From contig CALNHX010001928.1 in NCBI GenBank assembly GCA_940337035.1, forward strand, positions 124,001 through 188,000: DNA of 64,000 nt, given 5' to 3'. Made by a program: the position numbers and the translations under genes. Positions 1 to 10,622 of the stretch are shown here, one piece after another. How positions within the stretch are numbered: position 1 is the stretch's first letter; each line of letters starts with the position of its first letter. Under the pieces are notes generated by a model. That model did no database searches. It was not told where the DNA came from and worked only from the letters and a program-made list of their open reading frames with translations. Origin of the DNA: Agriotes lineatus (lineage: Eukaryota > Arthropoda > Insecta > Coleoptera > Elateridae).

Positions 1-89
1 ACTACTTGCTTGATTCGAGTTCTGTTCAGTCTCAACAGGGTTTTGGTGGTTTATGGGTTCGGAGTTCTTAACAATCTTTTGCAGTGTAT

Positions 90-450
90 TGCTTAATTGC
101 AGTTTCTCCACCTTAGTTGGTGTGCGGTATTGACCCATTCATTAATGGCTGAGCGAGCTTGGTTTTTCTGAATGCTTAGACCAGGTTCTGGATTGGTCAT
201 TGCATTACGAGCTGCTTCTTTTGCGAGCTTGTCTGCCTGTTTGTTTCCTTCAATACCTTGGTGACCTGGAATCCAGCACAATTTTACTGTATTTCCCTGG
301 CTCAAGGTTTGAAATTTGGATTTGCATTATTTGACCAGTTTTGATGAAGTACTGAAAGCGTTTAGCGCTTTCAGTGCTGCCTGACTGTCTGAGAGAATGT
401 GTATGTCTCGATTGAGCAGCTTCTTTTCTATTGTGATGTTTGCTCATACG
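90..450 (-). pseudogene. RNase H fragment of a non-LTR retrotransposon
   Basis: Read on the minus strand, this is part of the RNase H domain at the C-terminal end of ORF2 in Jockey/I-type LINEs. The frame 305-93 carries the typical stretch WIPGHQGIEGNKQADKLAKE, where the Asp after the Gly-Asn lies in a conserved RNase H block. Upstream (450-305) a different frame gives a peptide close to the preceding DSQAALKAL-type block, so at least one frameshift separates the halves. The fragment runs close to the window edge, so what follows it there cannot be judged. It is a dead 5'- and internally truncated copy; the clade is inferred from a short match only. Confidence 0.8.
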
Positions 451-572
451 TATCCGAACTCTAATGTTTTATAGGTTTTTAAAGTTCAAGATATTTACAA
501 CTAATTTTTTACTTTCTTTTACAATAAAGGAAGTATTGGATTCATCCCAAAAATTCGAAATTGAGTTTTCAA

Positions 573-997
573 CATATAAGCCGTTCACGACCTTTTTGGG
601 ACAGAGTTAGCTATGATTTCTTCTTTTCATGTTGGACTAACTGATTCGATGATGTAGCGGATGCAACTTTTTTTTCTGTCAGTGTCTGTTCGACATTTTC
701 TTGCCATCCCATTGCCAGATTTATTATTTTAATATTCGTAAGAAAAAAAATTACATCAAATGTGTAAAAATAATTTTAATTTCCGTCAGAAAAATTCAAA
801 ATGCCCAAAATAATTTTGTTACAACACAGGACAGAACCTATTCAGAAAATATAACCTTAAACTGAAAACAACCTAACCTAACACAAAAAGTGTCAATTTC
901 CATGAGGGAGTTTAGTTGCAACAGAGGTTCTGCCAACAAAATTACTAGATGGTCATAGCCTCAACTGACCCAAAAAGATCGTGAACGGCTTATATCT
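573..997. mobile_element. MITE-like element with about 45-bp inverted ends (family 1, copy 1)
   Basis: The left end (about 575-620) and right end (about 948-995) are inverted copies: both contain ATAAGCCGTTCACGA, then a run of T and GGG. The roughly 330 bp between them have no ORF. The outermost bases read TATAAG and CTTATA, so a TA target site is possible but not proven. The terminal motif TTCACGATCTTTTTGG is related to the ends of the element at 5079-5554, which suggests one non-autonomous family. Transposase type is unknown. Confidence 0.65.
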
Positions 998-1617
998 TCA
1001 CGTTTTAGAGTCCCTTGAACTCAAACCATTGTTTTTGTTCATTGGTCTGTATGTCTGTGAACAGAATATTTTAGAAACGAAAAGAGGTATGGCGTTGAAG
1101 CGTCATATATAAGTTTTGTGTATTATGTAGATTCGACAGCAAGCTTTTGAACAAAATCGCATAACTGGAAGTATGGTTTTAATAGTGTTACAAGTAATAC
1201 ATAATATCAAATCCGAGCTAAGCCATTTTTGATAACTGAATAATACTCATAAAACGAAAACTGCAGGATTGTAGGATTTGAATATGAGTCATAGTAAGTA
1301 GCATTGAAATTTAATCGAACTGCTGTTACAATTTGTGATTTTTCCACTATATCTTTTGATCTTTCATTAAAAATGCATGTTTGAAAACTTAAATCATTTA
1401 TTTTTAACCTAGTTATTAATATACAATAAATTTACTAATTCAACTTCTTTTAAATAAAACAAGATTTTATTTAAGATGTCAGAAATTCATTTTAAAAATT
1501 AGTTTCAAGCTCAATTCCATTGGGAACCCTGTCTATATACATTTATATATATTTATTTTATTATACATTTCACTTACCTACCTAATGCAAACATTATACT
1601 ATTATTATAAACATATT
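998..1617. other. Non-coding stretch, nothing recognised
   Basis: AT-rich sequence without a supported ORF, RNA gene or repeat. It lies just beyond the 3' end of the minus-strand SWIM/MULE gene and may include its 3' UTR. Confidence 0.5.
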
Positions 1618-3900
1618 TCAAATACAACTTTTGAAATTAAGTGAAAGTTTACAAGTATGTTTTGAGAAACGTTGATCATATATTTTTTCTTTGTTGGGAT
1701 GATAAGTTTGCTTCTCTATTTTCCTCTTTCTGCATAATTTCTCTTTCTCCATATTATTTTTAGGAGCTGTAACTTTCTCTGTAAAATATTCAAATGATTC
1801 GTTGTCTAAATTCCTCATAAAATTATTCAATTCTTCTAACACAATCTAGAATTTAATTTGTAAATGAATAATCTTTCTTAATAAATAATATCTACTGATA
1901 ACATAAATACCTCTTTGCGCTTTTCATCTTCTTTCCTCTGATTTTTTTTCAAAAATTGAGACAATTCGACTTTATAACGAGTTTTAGTTGTTGTTGGTTC
2001 TTGGATCCATAAATCTTCTGAATTAATTTCTTCCATATCAAAAAGACATGCAACAGACTCACTCCCGCTTTCATACAAAACTACTGCGTGTATATGTTTA
2101 CACAAGGCAGTTTTCACACCATACTCCGGATATTCACAGATATATCTATGTATACAAACATTACATTCGTTTCATCACACAATTCATTAAAAGATACTCT
2201 ATAAAATATCTCACCTGTTTCTTACCTACTTCTAGAAATTCCACTAAATCTTTCATTTGTTCTGCCTTCATGTGAGCTTGTGCCGTAATCTTATGTTGGT
2301 AATTATTTGTGCTCTGTCTTTCTTTATTTAATATTTTTTTCCACATCTTCTCATTAGCCAGTTCTTCTAATAAATCCAATAATTTTTCTATTCTAAAAAT
2401 AACATCAGAAATTATTAGGCTTACCACTAAATACAAATTACCTAATATTTCGATTGCCTGCCATTTTATTGTGCTTTAGAACTTTATTTAAACTTTTAAT
2501 CGCCATGTTGGTGTTGATGTCCGCTCCAATCCTGTAGCAATGGGCCCACATCATGATCGTTTCCTGGCTCTGAAAATAATACCTGCAAAAACAAAATTTT
2601 ATACATATAGTCTTTATTAAATATTCATAACAAAATGCTGAAAGCAACATACTTTTCTAGGTAATTCAAAAAATCAACTTTGCCTCCTTTTTTAAAATGA
2701 TCAAAATACTTCTCTTTCAATAAAATAAAATTTTCTTTGGTTTCTTTTAACATTTTTCTCATTTCTTTCTTCATCTCTAATTTAATTTCTTGCTTCTGTA
2801 GCTTTAATCTTGTGTGAATATTCCAATTCTTATAATGTGCCAGGTGCAAAGGAGTCTTGGTTTTTTATTCATTATTTTACTCCATGCGTTAATAATGCTT
2901 CGGATCGTCGTCACTCATTAAATATTCAACATCGCTGTTATCTCCTAATTTTTTCTTTAAAGCTGCAAAAAAAACTTCGTGAATTACTTGATCTAATCTG
3001 TTTGTTACCAAAAATGCCACGGGGAATCCCATATTCTCATCATCTTTTATTAATATTGTTGTCAATTCATAATTCCTTCGATTTGTTCCATGAGTTCCAT
3101 CAATACAAATTATACGTTTGAAGCTCACGATTTTTTTCTCCATCATATTATTCATATATCCTAGCGCAAAATCTTCTTCTCTCAACACAGAATGACCTTC
3201 ATCTATTAAAACACCTTTAGTTGCCACTACCAGCTAACTCAAAGCTATCGAACTTCACAACAAAGGAAATTCTTAATGTAACTAGTTACGTACCAAGTTT
3301 TTTGAATAGAAATGCTTGATTCTTACCATCTTCATTCCATTCTTCAACTTTTAATGCTGTAGCTATCATGTCATCTGCATCTCGTTTCTTATCAATGTTA
3401 AATTTCCTGGTTAAATATCTGATATCTGCTCTAGTGATTAAATTTATTCGCTCCAGTTGCTTGTTGTTAATTTCTCAGGCATCCTGTAGTATTCTCTCAT
3501 TCGAAACGCCTAAGTTTAACTTCTTTACAAACATTTCCTATTCCTTCTTCAACAAACGACTCGTTCTCAGTTCCTCTTCATGTCCCACATGTGTTTCAAT
3601 AAATTTTACACTGATTCCATGAAAATTCAACTCTTGTCATCAATATTTCTACATATTCAAAATGCTTTTAGATATGTACCATTTTTGTAGATCTTCGCAC
3701 ATATCCTTGAAGGACAAACTCCTCCAACAATTTTAATACTGCCCCCAGTCTTCATAGCCCTTTTGGTGAAATTGCTTTTAAAACCTATAAATATTTTTTT
3801 TTACTTATTATTGTTGATAATCTTAAAAACCATAAACATTTTTAACCTCTTGAGTCACTTCGATTACAATTATAATAGACATGCTCTTCACCATTGGGAC
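1618..3900 (-). pseudogene. Multi-exon SWIM zinc-finger / MULE-type transposase gene, disabled
   Basis: Minus-strand exons spell a Mutator-like (MULE) transposase of the SWIM-finger kind. In order: a FLYWCH-like N-terminal piece (about 3900-3845), a GGSIKIVGG/CPSRI block (about 3750-3690), an ETHVGHEEEL block (about 3590), the DDE core with CIDGTHGTNRRNYELT (first Asp, about 3110) and YLMSDDDP (second Asp, about 2910), the C-terminal WAHCYRIGADINTN block (about 2550), and a SWIM-like finger ending LCKHIHAV (about 2100). The third catalytic position, usually Glu in an I-E-S/A-hydrophobic context, reads Lys (AIKSL). Four short introns have GT-AG borders and keep the frame: 3227-3293, 2583-2652, 2393-2441 and 1846-1910. 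Two nonsense codons lie in the exon at 3620-3300. Near 2890 and 2830, deletions of about 2 and 1 nt shift and then restore the frame. It may be a transposon or a formerly domesticated gene. No terminal repeats were found. Confidence 0.8.
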
Positions 3901-4164
3901 ACCAAAACACTAAACATAACAAAATTTGAGTAACACTGGAAGCTAGGCAACCCAAAAGACATCTAAGCACGATAATACGGGTATAGTTAGTATTCCAACC
4001 AAAAATTTGAAATCTATTTAAAATCAAGTACATCATGGAAAGTGTAAGTCATGTCTAAGTTGGTTTCATACAATCAATACATAATTTTCTAGTCAAGCAG
4101 CTTTCAAGTAATGACAGTTCATCTACAAATTGTACATGTAACTGTTTTGTTAAGGCATTGTAAC

Positions 4165-4883
4165 TAGTGATGGGCCTATCCGGAATGAATAATCGGAAAG
4201 TTTCCAATTGTTCAAAAAATCGGAAGGTTCCGATTATTTCGGAACGTTTCGGAACTTTTCGGAATTCGATTATTTTACTGTTCGGTGCACAAAATTCGGA
4301 ACTTTCGGAATTCGATTATTTTACTATTCGGTATACAAAATGAGAAAACGAAATACCAATTTGAACTGAACTGAATACGGAATGTTGTGTTGACTCACTT
4401 GACTGCTATATGCTGGCACTAATGGCAGTGGTATTTCGTATATTAATTATTAGATAGTACACCTTACAGACTTCAAATTCATGTATTGTTTTATACTATC
4501 TATTATGTACTTTATGTGCCATTAAACTTTAAAATATCACTACCATTTTCCGAAAGGCTATTAAGGTAACTACAGTAATAATTTGAAAAAATATTTTATT
4601 TCCTCACATCCCACTGTGCGACTCAAACTCACAAATTGTTTTACTGGCGTCCTCCAAACCCAAACAATAGATGCCAACGCAGATAAGGGCTTACGGCGCA
4701 ACGGCGAGCGCTCGCATCGCAAATTTGGACGCACTTCATCTTTCTTCCGCTTGTTGTTGTTTCGCTCGTTTTCCCTTGCTTGCATTTTCGGAATGTAAAA
4801 TAATCGGATGATATTCCGATTTTATAAACATTCCGAAATGGAACATTCCGATTATTGAAATCATCCGATTATGCCCATCACTA
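4165..4883. mobile_element. Non-autonomous hAT element with perfect 8-bp target duplication
   Basis: The 719-bp element starts TAGTGATGGGC and ends GCCCATCACTA, a hAT-type terminal repeat. Exactly outside it, ATTGTAAC is present on both sides (4157-4164 and 4884-4891), the 8-bp duplication expected of hAT insertion. Both ends carry multiple CGGAA/TTCCG and ATAATCGG motifs next to the termini, typical sites for transposase binding. The interior has a GC-richer block (4660-4760) and no transposase ORF, so it must be mobilised in trans. Confidence 0.9.
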
Positions 4884-5078
4884 ATTGTAACATTTTCCAT
4901 TATTTAAGTACCTATGTACGAGTTGTTTAACCTGAGTTTTTAAAACTGTATACTATCGTAGAAAATGTTAATATATGTATGTCTTCAAAAATTCCCAAAT
5001 GCATATGTCAAATTTGAAGGTTATTTACAAAGTGTCACTGAATGACAATCAAGCAGTCTGGCCTGATTTTACATATTT

Positions 5079-5554
5079 GCATTCGCGATCTTTCTGGATG
5101 AGGGTTGGCCTTGAATTTTTGCTGTTAAGTTGCACATGAACAGATCCGTAATTTTTATTTTATTGTATAACCTGCATAACCTCCAACAAATTTACTGTCA
5201 TTTGACGGAACAGAATATTGTTGCCAGATGGACTGCTTTCTTTGCTAGTACATGTGGAGAAATATTTAAAATGCGAAGTATTGTAAGACCCTCCACTTAC
5301 TTAATTAAAAATGTATCTAATTACACAATTATTGAAACTGGATACATACATAAAAATTACTAAGTTTCATTTTCTATTCTGCTTAAATATGGCAACTTTG
5401 CATTTTAAGGTGTTTTGTCATGTTTTCTAACCTAAAATCATTTGGTACCCATAACCTAAAATGTAAACTTCGTTTAAAGACAAGAAAGTAATTTTACACA
5501 GCTAAATTGAGGAAACTGTCATGGCCAACCCTCATCCAGAAAGATCGCAAATGC
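5079..5554. mobile_element. MITE-like element with 32-bp inverted ends (family 1, copy 2)
   Basis: 5079-5110 and 5523-5554 are inverted copies over 32 bp with one mismatch, sharing CGATCTTTCTGGATGAGGG. The 412 bp between them contain no meaningful ORF. The ends resemble those of the element at 573-997 (CGATCTTTYTGG core). I could not identify a target-site duplication, so the true borders may lie a few bases outside. Confidence 0.6.
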
Positions 5555-5949
5555 AATGTAGCTTTCCAATTTCTGGTTGGAATACTCTTTTTTAAGCAAG
5601 CTATTTTTTTTAAATTCGGCGCCATCGCTAAACCCCACCTCCTTTTTATAACTGGTCGGCACAGTGTAGTTATTAACAGCTGCTCTGCTGGGTGTTCACC
5701 ACATGCACTATCCATAGTTCCTTCTCTGCTAGTGAATCATTGTATTTAATGCTATGGTTTTGTTCAACATACTAGTTTTAAGGTAACTCCGGCTTTATTT
5801 ATAGCACAGTATATAAATATGATTATAATTTTCTAATATGTCAATTAGTTGCAATAATACATACTTGTTTCAGATACGGCATCTCAACTGTTCCGGTAAT
5901 CATATATTGAGCGAAAAAGTATTACTTCCAAGCCAATCTTAAACTAGCC
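5555..5949. other. Upstream region of the zinc-finger array gene
   Basis: No ORF of note. A pyrimidine-rich tract ending TTGTTTCAG at 5873 is a plausible splice acceptor for the exon that carries the ATG at 5950; an upstream exon was not found. No clear promoter element is visible. Confidence 0.35.
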
Positions 5950-6153
5950 ATGATGACCACTACTCGAGAAACAACAGTTAATAATTTATTTTATAATAGT
6001 TCAACAGCAACTTCACTGCATCAGTTAAGAGACTTAGATCACAATGAAAATATTAACAAATTATTTATCAAACAAGAAACCATTAGAAGTAGTAACCACA
6101 TCAGTGCTCATTCAGAAATTGATATTAAATGCGACTTGGAAATTCCAGACTAA
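5950..6153 (+). CDS. N-terminal exon part of a C2H2 zinc-finger gene, ending at an in-frame stop
   Basis: This 67-codon frame starts MMTTTRETTVNN and ends in an acidic linker with KQET and IKCDLEIPD, the kind of low-complexity, SUMO-motif-like leader found before finger arrays in insect C2H2 proteins. The TAA at 6151-6153 is in the same reading frame as the finger array that begins six bases later, so one codon separates this leader from a continuous protein. Either the gene is disabled by this stop, or the array is translated from its own ATG at 6160, or the stop is an assembly error. No catalytic role; probable nuclear DNA-binding protein. Confidence 0.55.
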   Translation: MMTTTRETTVNNLFYNSSTATSLHQLRDLDHNENINKLFIKQETIRSSNHISAHSEIDIKCDLEIPD

Positions 6154-6159
6154 AGTTAT

Positions 6160-7320
6160 ATGGCTAAAAATTCAACAGTACAAAAACTGGGTTTGGTTAT
6201 GAAGCCTACTACAGGTGAAAAACCATTCTCTGGTTTTGTTTGTGAATACAAAGCAGCACAGAAAAATATTTTAGCTAGACATATGAAAATTCATACACGC
6301 AAAAAACTGTATATTTGTTCTGTGTGTGATTATAAAACTGCCTACAAACATAGTTTAGTTACGCACGTGAAGACTCATACTGGCAAAAAACTCTATTCTT
6401 GTGCAGTTTGTGATTATAAAACTGCTCAAAACCCTAGTTTAGTTATGCATATGAGAACTCATACAGGCGAGAAACCTTATTACTGTTCAGTGTGTGATTA
6501 TAAAACTGCCCAGAAACCTAATTTGGTTACTCATGTGAGAACTCATACAAACGAGAAACCTTATTGTTGTTCTGTTTGTAATTATAAAACTGCCCAAAAA
6601 TCTAATTTAGTTAGGCATGTGAAAGCTCACACAGTTGAAAAATCTTATTCTTGTTCTGTTTGTGATTATAAAACTGCCCAAAAATCTAATTTAGTTAGGC
6701 ATGTGAAAGCTCACACAGTTGAAAAATCTTATTCTTGTTCTGTTTGTGATTATAAAACTGCCCAAAAATTTAATTTAGTTAGGCATGTGAAAGCTCACAC
6801 AGGGGAAAGATCTTATTCTTGTTCTGTTTGTGGTTTTAAAACTACCGAAAAACGTAATTTAATTAATCATGTGAGAACTCATACAGGCGACAAACCTTAT
6901 TCTTGTTCTGTTTGTGATTTTAAAACTGCCCAAAAACCTAATTTAGTTATGCATGTGAGAACTCATACAGGCGAGAAACCTTATTGTTGTTCTCTGTGTG
7001 ATTATAAAACTGCCCATAAATCTAATGTAGTTAGGCATGTGAAAGCTCACACAGTTGAAAAATCTTATTCTTGTTCTGTTTGTGATTATAAAACTGCCCA
7101 AAAACCTAATTTAGTTAGGCATGTGAAAACTCATACAGGCGAAAAACCTTATTCTTGTTCTGTTTGTGATTTTAAAACTGCCGAAAAACGTAATTTAGTT
7201 AATCATGTGGGAACTCATACAGGCGAGAAACCGTATTCTTGTTCCGTTTGTGATTATAAAACTTCCTACAAACGTAGTATAGTTAGGCATGTGAAAGCTC
7301 ATACAGGCGAAAAATCTTAA
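6160..7320 (+). CDS. C2H2 zinc-finger array protein, 13 fingers
   Basis: The 386-residue frame is almost wholly C2H2 fingers of 28 residues (84 bp), joined by TGEKPY-type linkers: a sequence-specific DNA-binding protein. Finger 1 is degenerate, with Gly in place of its first Cys (FSGFVCEYK); fingers 2-13 keep C-x2-C-x12-H-x3-H. Fingers 5, 6 and 7 (about 6571-6822) are nearly identical at DNA level, as are linkers reading HTVEKSY, which points to recent unequal crossing-over or conversion. Helix contact residues vary little (QKSN, QKPN, EKRN), so the predicted target is itself repetitive. The ATG at 6160 directly follows an in-frame stop. The array ends in TAA at 7318; a broken extra finger follows. 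No KRAB, ZAD or BTB domain is visible. Confidence 0.8.
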   Translation: MAKNSTVQKLGLVMKPTTGEKPFSGFVCEYKAAQKNILARHMKIHTRKKLYICSVCDYKTAYKHSLVTHVKTHTGKKLYSCAVCDYKTAQNPSLVMHMRTHTGEKPYYCSVCDYKTAQKPNLVTHVRTHTNEKPYCCSVCNYKTAQKSNLVRHVKAHTVEKSYSCSVCDYKTAQKSNLVRHVKAHTVEKSYSCSVCDYKTAQKFNLVRHVKAHTGERSYSCSVCGFKTTEKRNLINHVRTHTGDKPYSCSVCDFKTAQKPNLVMHVRTHTGEKPYCCSLCDYKTAHKSNVVRHVKAHTVEKSYSCSVCDYKTAQKPNLVRHVKTHTGEKPYSCSVCDFKTAEKRNLVNHVGTHTGEKPYSCSVCDYKTSYKRSIVRHVKAHTGEKS

Positions 7321-7386
7321 TGTCGTTCTACAAACGTTGTTTAGTTACTCGTGTGGAATCTCACACAAATGAAAAGCCTTTGTAAG
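7321..7386 (+). pseudogene. Remnant of a 14th zinc finger
   Basis: In frame with the array, the bases after the stop read SYKR, a Leu-Val block, an SHTNEKP linker and a stop codon. The C-x2-C half of the finger is missing, as if about 25 bp were deleted at the stop. The C-terminus of the array protein has therefore been shortened. Confidence 0.6.
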
Positions 7387-7416
7387 ATGGGCTATTGCTT
7401 CTTTATTTCGAATGTA

Positions 7417-8167
7417 CAGGGTGATAATAAAGTTCCCGAACTTTTTCTAATTCATTTTTTCACGCAACAAAGCTGTCAAATCAACTTGTACTTGTATCTG
7501 AAATCAAGATGGCCTAGTGATGTATTACTGTTTTGTAATTATTCGATGTTTGCATTGCAGTAATTAGTATATCATGTCTGAAAGTCGTGCTGCAATTATA
7601 AGCGTATTTTCGGATGGTTTCAAACAGTGTGAAATTATTAGAAGACTTGAATAAACCAAAAAATTTACAAAGAAGACATTTTGGGGGGTGTCATATTTTC
7701 CTGGGCCGAACAGCACTTTGAAGATGAAAACTGGATAGACCAATAAGATTCTGCAGCCTCTCATCGGGTCAGTAGTGGTCAAGGTAGGTGCAGAACCAAT
7801 TTGCCTAATTTCATTAGTGCTGAAGAATGATCCCCCTATTCACCCAATTTAAATCTAATGGATTATACGGTACAGTTCAACTTAGAGTCTCAGGCTTGTA
7901 CAAAACGTCACCAAAATTTGGATTCTCTAAAGGCCTCATTACATAAAGAGTGGAATACAATTAATGTCGAGGACTGCCGGAACATAACCGACAATTTCAT
8001 TAAACGGTTATAGGTGTGCATCAAAGCTAAACGCGGATATTCTGATAATAAGTAGTTATACTATTTTGTGAAATGTTGAGTTATAATTTGTTGGTTATTT
8101 CTAAAATTAAAAGCTTTGCAATTTAGTATATAACTTTAGTAAGTCGGAGAACTTTATTGTCACCCTG
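7417..8167 (+). mobile_element. Internally deleted mariner-type element with decayed transposase
   Basis: The element is flanked by TA (7415-7416 and 8168-8169). The ends begin CAGGGTGAYAATAAAGTTC on both strands, about 28 bp with few mismatches. From the ATG at 7574 the first 25 codons resemble the mariner N-terminal helix-turn-helix (VFSDGFKQCEIIRRL). After a deleted middle, frames at about 7830-8050 give SPNLNLMDY, which contains the last catalytic Asp of the DD(34)D triad, then NLDSLKASLHKEW and a CIKAKRGY tail. The first two catalytic Asps are gone. A dead copy that could still be moved in trans. Confidence 0.85.
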
Positions 8168-8169
8168 TA

Positions 8170-9444
8170 TATACAAAGCGACATGCAGACAAAAATTATG
8201 TTAACTGGCACAATATAAGAATTCCCTTATCTGTAACATGGTATAACAAAGTGATTGTTTTGAAAATTAAAATGTTAAAAAATTGTTTTAAAAGTTGCGT
8301 CTAAAATAATTATCTAGAGAATGTAATACTTATTTTAATAAAAAAAAATAAAAATTTTCGAGTTTCTTATGGTTTTTTAACTCTGGTTTTTGCTTGATTG
8401 GGTTAATTTGTTAAACAAGGAAAGATTCGTAACGCAGTTGCTGACGGTGTGGCCGTTTGCCACTAACAGAGTTTCCCATAGACAGATCACAGGTGCAATA
8501 TTTAAGTGCTTGATTTAATATGTTGAAGGAATAATAATACGAGTCATTTGGTAAAATTTATAAGGTGTAGCGATGTAACAGCATAATTAATATTAAGTCA
8601 ATAAATTTCTCCAGAAAATTGTTTTCCTTTGTATTTTTAACTTCTGCCTACTGCGGATGCACACAATTTTGATCTTATTGACCTGAAATGCACCACTTGT
8701 ATCTCAACCTGTACACATACGTAACTTGGACTCATAACTACAACTAAAACAAGACAGCAGCCGTGTAAGCAATCCCTTACGTTTAGCCTTATTATTAGGC
8801 AACGGATTTTCATGCATTTGCATGTTTGTCTTGCTAATAGAAAACGTGTGCGAACTTAAATTAAAATGTGTTTCATCAGAATTTATATCACATACGGAAA
8901 TTTGAATGTGCATATAATTGCATAATTCGGAGATTTCCAGAAATGCATGCATATTTTATACCATTTGAAAGCTTTAAACCTTCTAAAAACTACCTTTAAA
9001 TTGCGAATGCTAGTAGCTCTGTAATCTGTGTTAGAGTTAATAGCCCGCAAAATTCAAATATTGCTGAACATAAACACTCAATATTTTTTTCCAGAACAGA
9101 TTTTAATTTTAAACTTTTAAAAGGTTAAGTAGGAAGTACAAACTGATCTTACGTATTTGTTGTGCTTTCATGAATAGCTCTTGATCGTTTTTTTGAATTC
9201 TATTTTGGTTAGCTTTATCCTAACTAAAATGCCCTTGTATAATGCTAATACCGTTGGTGTCAATCAATGCTAATACCTATCTTTCAAGAAGGGATTATAC
9301 ACTTTGCGTACAACTATTTGAAACCCTGAAAATTCTAAAACTTTACATCTGCATAGTTACGTGAAATAGACATATCCTACATTTACGTGGTTGAAGTTTG
9401 CCAAAAGCGAGCGTTAGTTTAATTTCACCTGTGTAACTGCAAAC
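8170..9444. other. Non-coding stretch, nothing recognised
   Basis: AT-rich sequence with no supported gene. The longest ORF (8704-8952, minus) has no recognisable motif. The right part precedes the hAT transposase remnant and may include its leader; no hAT terminal repeat was found there. Confidence 0.45.
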
Positions 9445-10590
9445 ATGGGTAAGGAAACACGTCCTGTTTCCGTTGTTTTAAGAAGTTATATGTGGAAGTT
9501 CGGTGTTTTCACTAGCGATGATAAAGTCTTGTATTGCACAGCGTGCGATGATAAGGTGAATTACGCTAAATGTTTTCAAGTGACTCAACATTTAAAAACA
9601 GTTAAACATCAAACAATTCAACGGAATTCAATTAAAAATTATATAATGCATTTGTAGCTGCTGACATTCCATTCAACAAACTTAACCACCCACTGTTTCG
9701 AAATTTTTGGAATAAAATGCCAAAATGCCTATGCCGGATGAGACCACTTTGAGGAAAAATTATATTCCTGTTTTATATCAAGAGACTATAACATAAATTA
9801 GAAGAGAAATAGGGGATAACTACATATGGGTTTCTATAGATGAAACAACTGATAGCGTAGGAAGGTAGGTACTTATTTTTTTAATTCAATTCGTTTGTTA
9901 ACGTAAACTGTCCCCTTTAATTGAATCTTGCACTTTAATTCACATAATATATTAATTTTAATTTTGTTGAACTGCATCCTTATTTAAATTTATATTTAGT
10001 ATTGCGTCTTTGCTTTCCTAGATACATTGCGAATGTCATAATTGGCATTTTGAACTCCAAGACCAATAAGAAATCGTATCTCCTAGCAATGGATATCTTT
10101 CAAAACACGAACCATTCTTCTGTTGTCAAACTATTTAACGACTCTATGTCTGTTTTATGGCCGGAAGGTATACAGTACAACAAAGTTCTTCTTTTTATTG
10201 CCTATGCAGCACCTTACATGCTGAAAGCTGCGCAAGGCCTGCAAATTTTATATGAGAAGATGATTCATGTAACCTGTGTGGCACATGGACTACACCGGGT
10301 TGCCGAGAAAGTGCGGGAAATATACCCAAACGTGAACAATTTAATAAAGTCTCGCAACGTGTACAGACATTTAAAGAAATAGCTGCGTAAATATCTCTGC
10401 CACCCGAACCAATCATAACAAGATGGGGCACTTGGCTTAGTGCAGCAGAATATTCAAATAATTTTTGCTATAGTAAAGGTGTTATATTTAAGTTTAACGC
10501 TGATAACGCGCTATGTATACAAAATGCACAATCTGCAATTAAAACTAAGGGCATACGGAAGGACTTATTCTCCATTTTATCGAATAGGGT
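9445..10590 (+). pseudogene. hAT-type transposase pseudogene with BED-like finger and one intron
   Basis: From the ATG at 9445 the first 60 codons form a BED-like zinc finger (YCTACDDKV with QHLKTVKHQ) as in CGG-binding-protein/hAT transposases. After frame losses near 9640 and 9725 and a TAA near 9794, the catalytic region continues: WVSIDETTDSVG (first Asp), an intron at 9865-10021 (GTAGGT...CCTAG) whose removal keeps the frame as DSVGRYIANV, then YLLAMDIF, AYAAPYM, HVTCVAHGLHRVAE and, beyond another frame break, PIITRWGTWL to about 10590. The second catalytic Asp expected in the TDAAPYM block reads Tyr (AYAAPYM). The copy is clearly inactive. Terminal repeats were not found. Confidence 0.85.
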
Positions 10591-10595
10591 CTAGA

Positions 10596-10622
10596 AATAA
10601 TAATAATAATAATAATAATAAG
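10596..10622. repeat. (AAT)n microsatellite
   Basis: About nine AAT/ATA units in a row directly after the hAT remnant. Confidence 0.9.
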
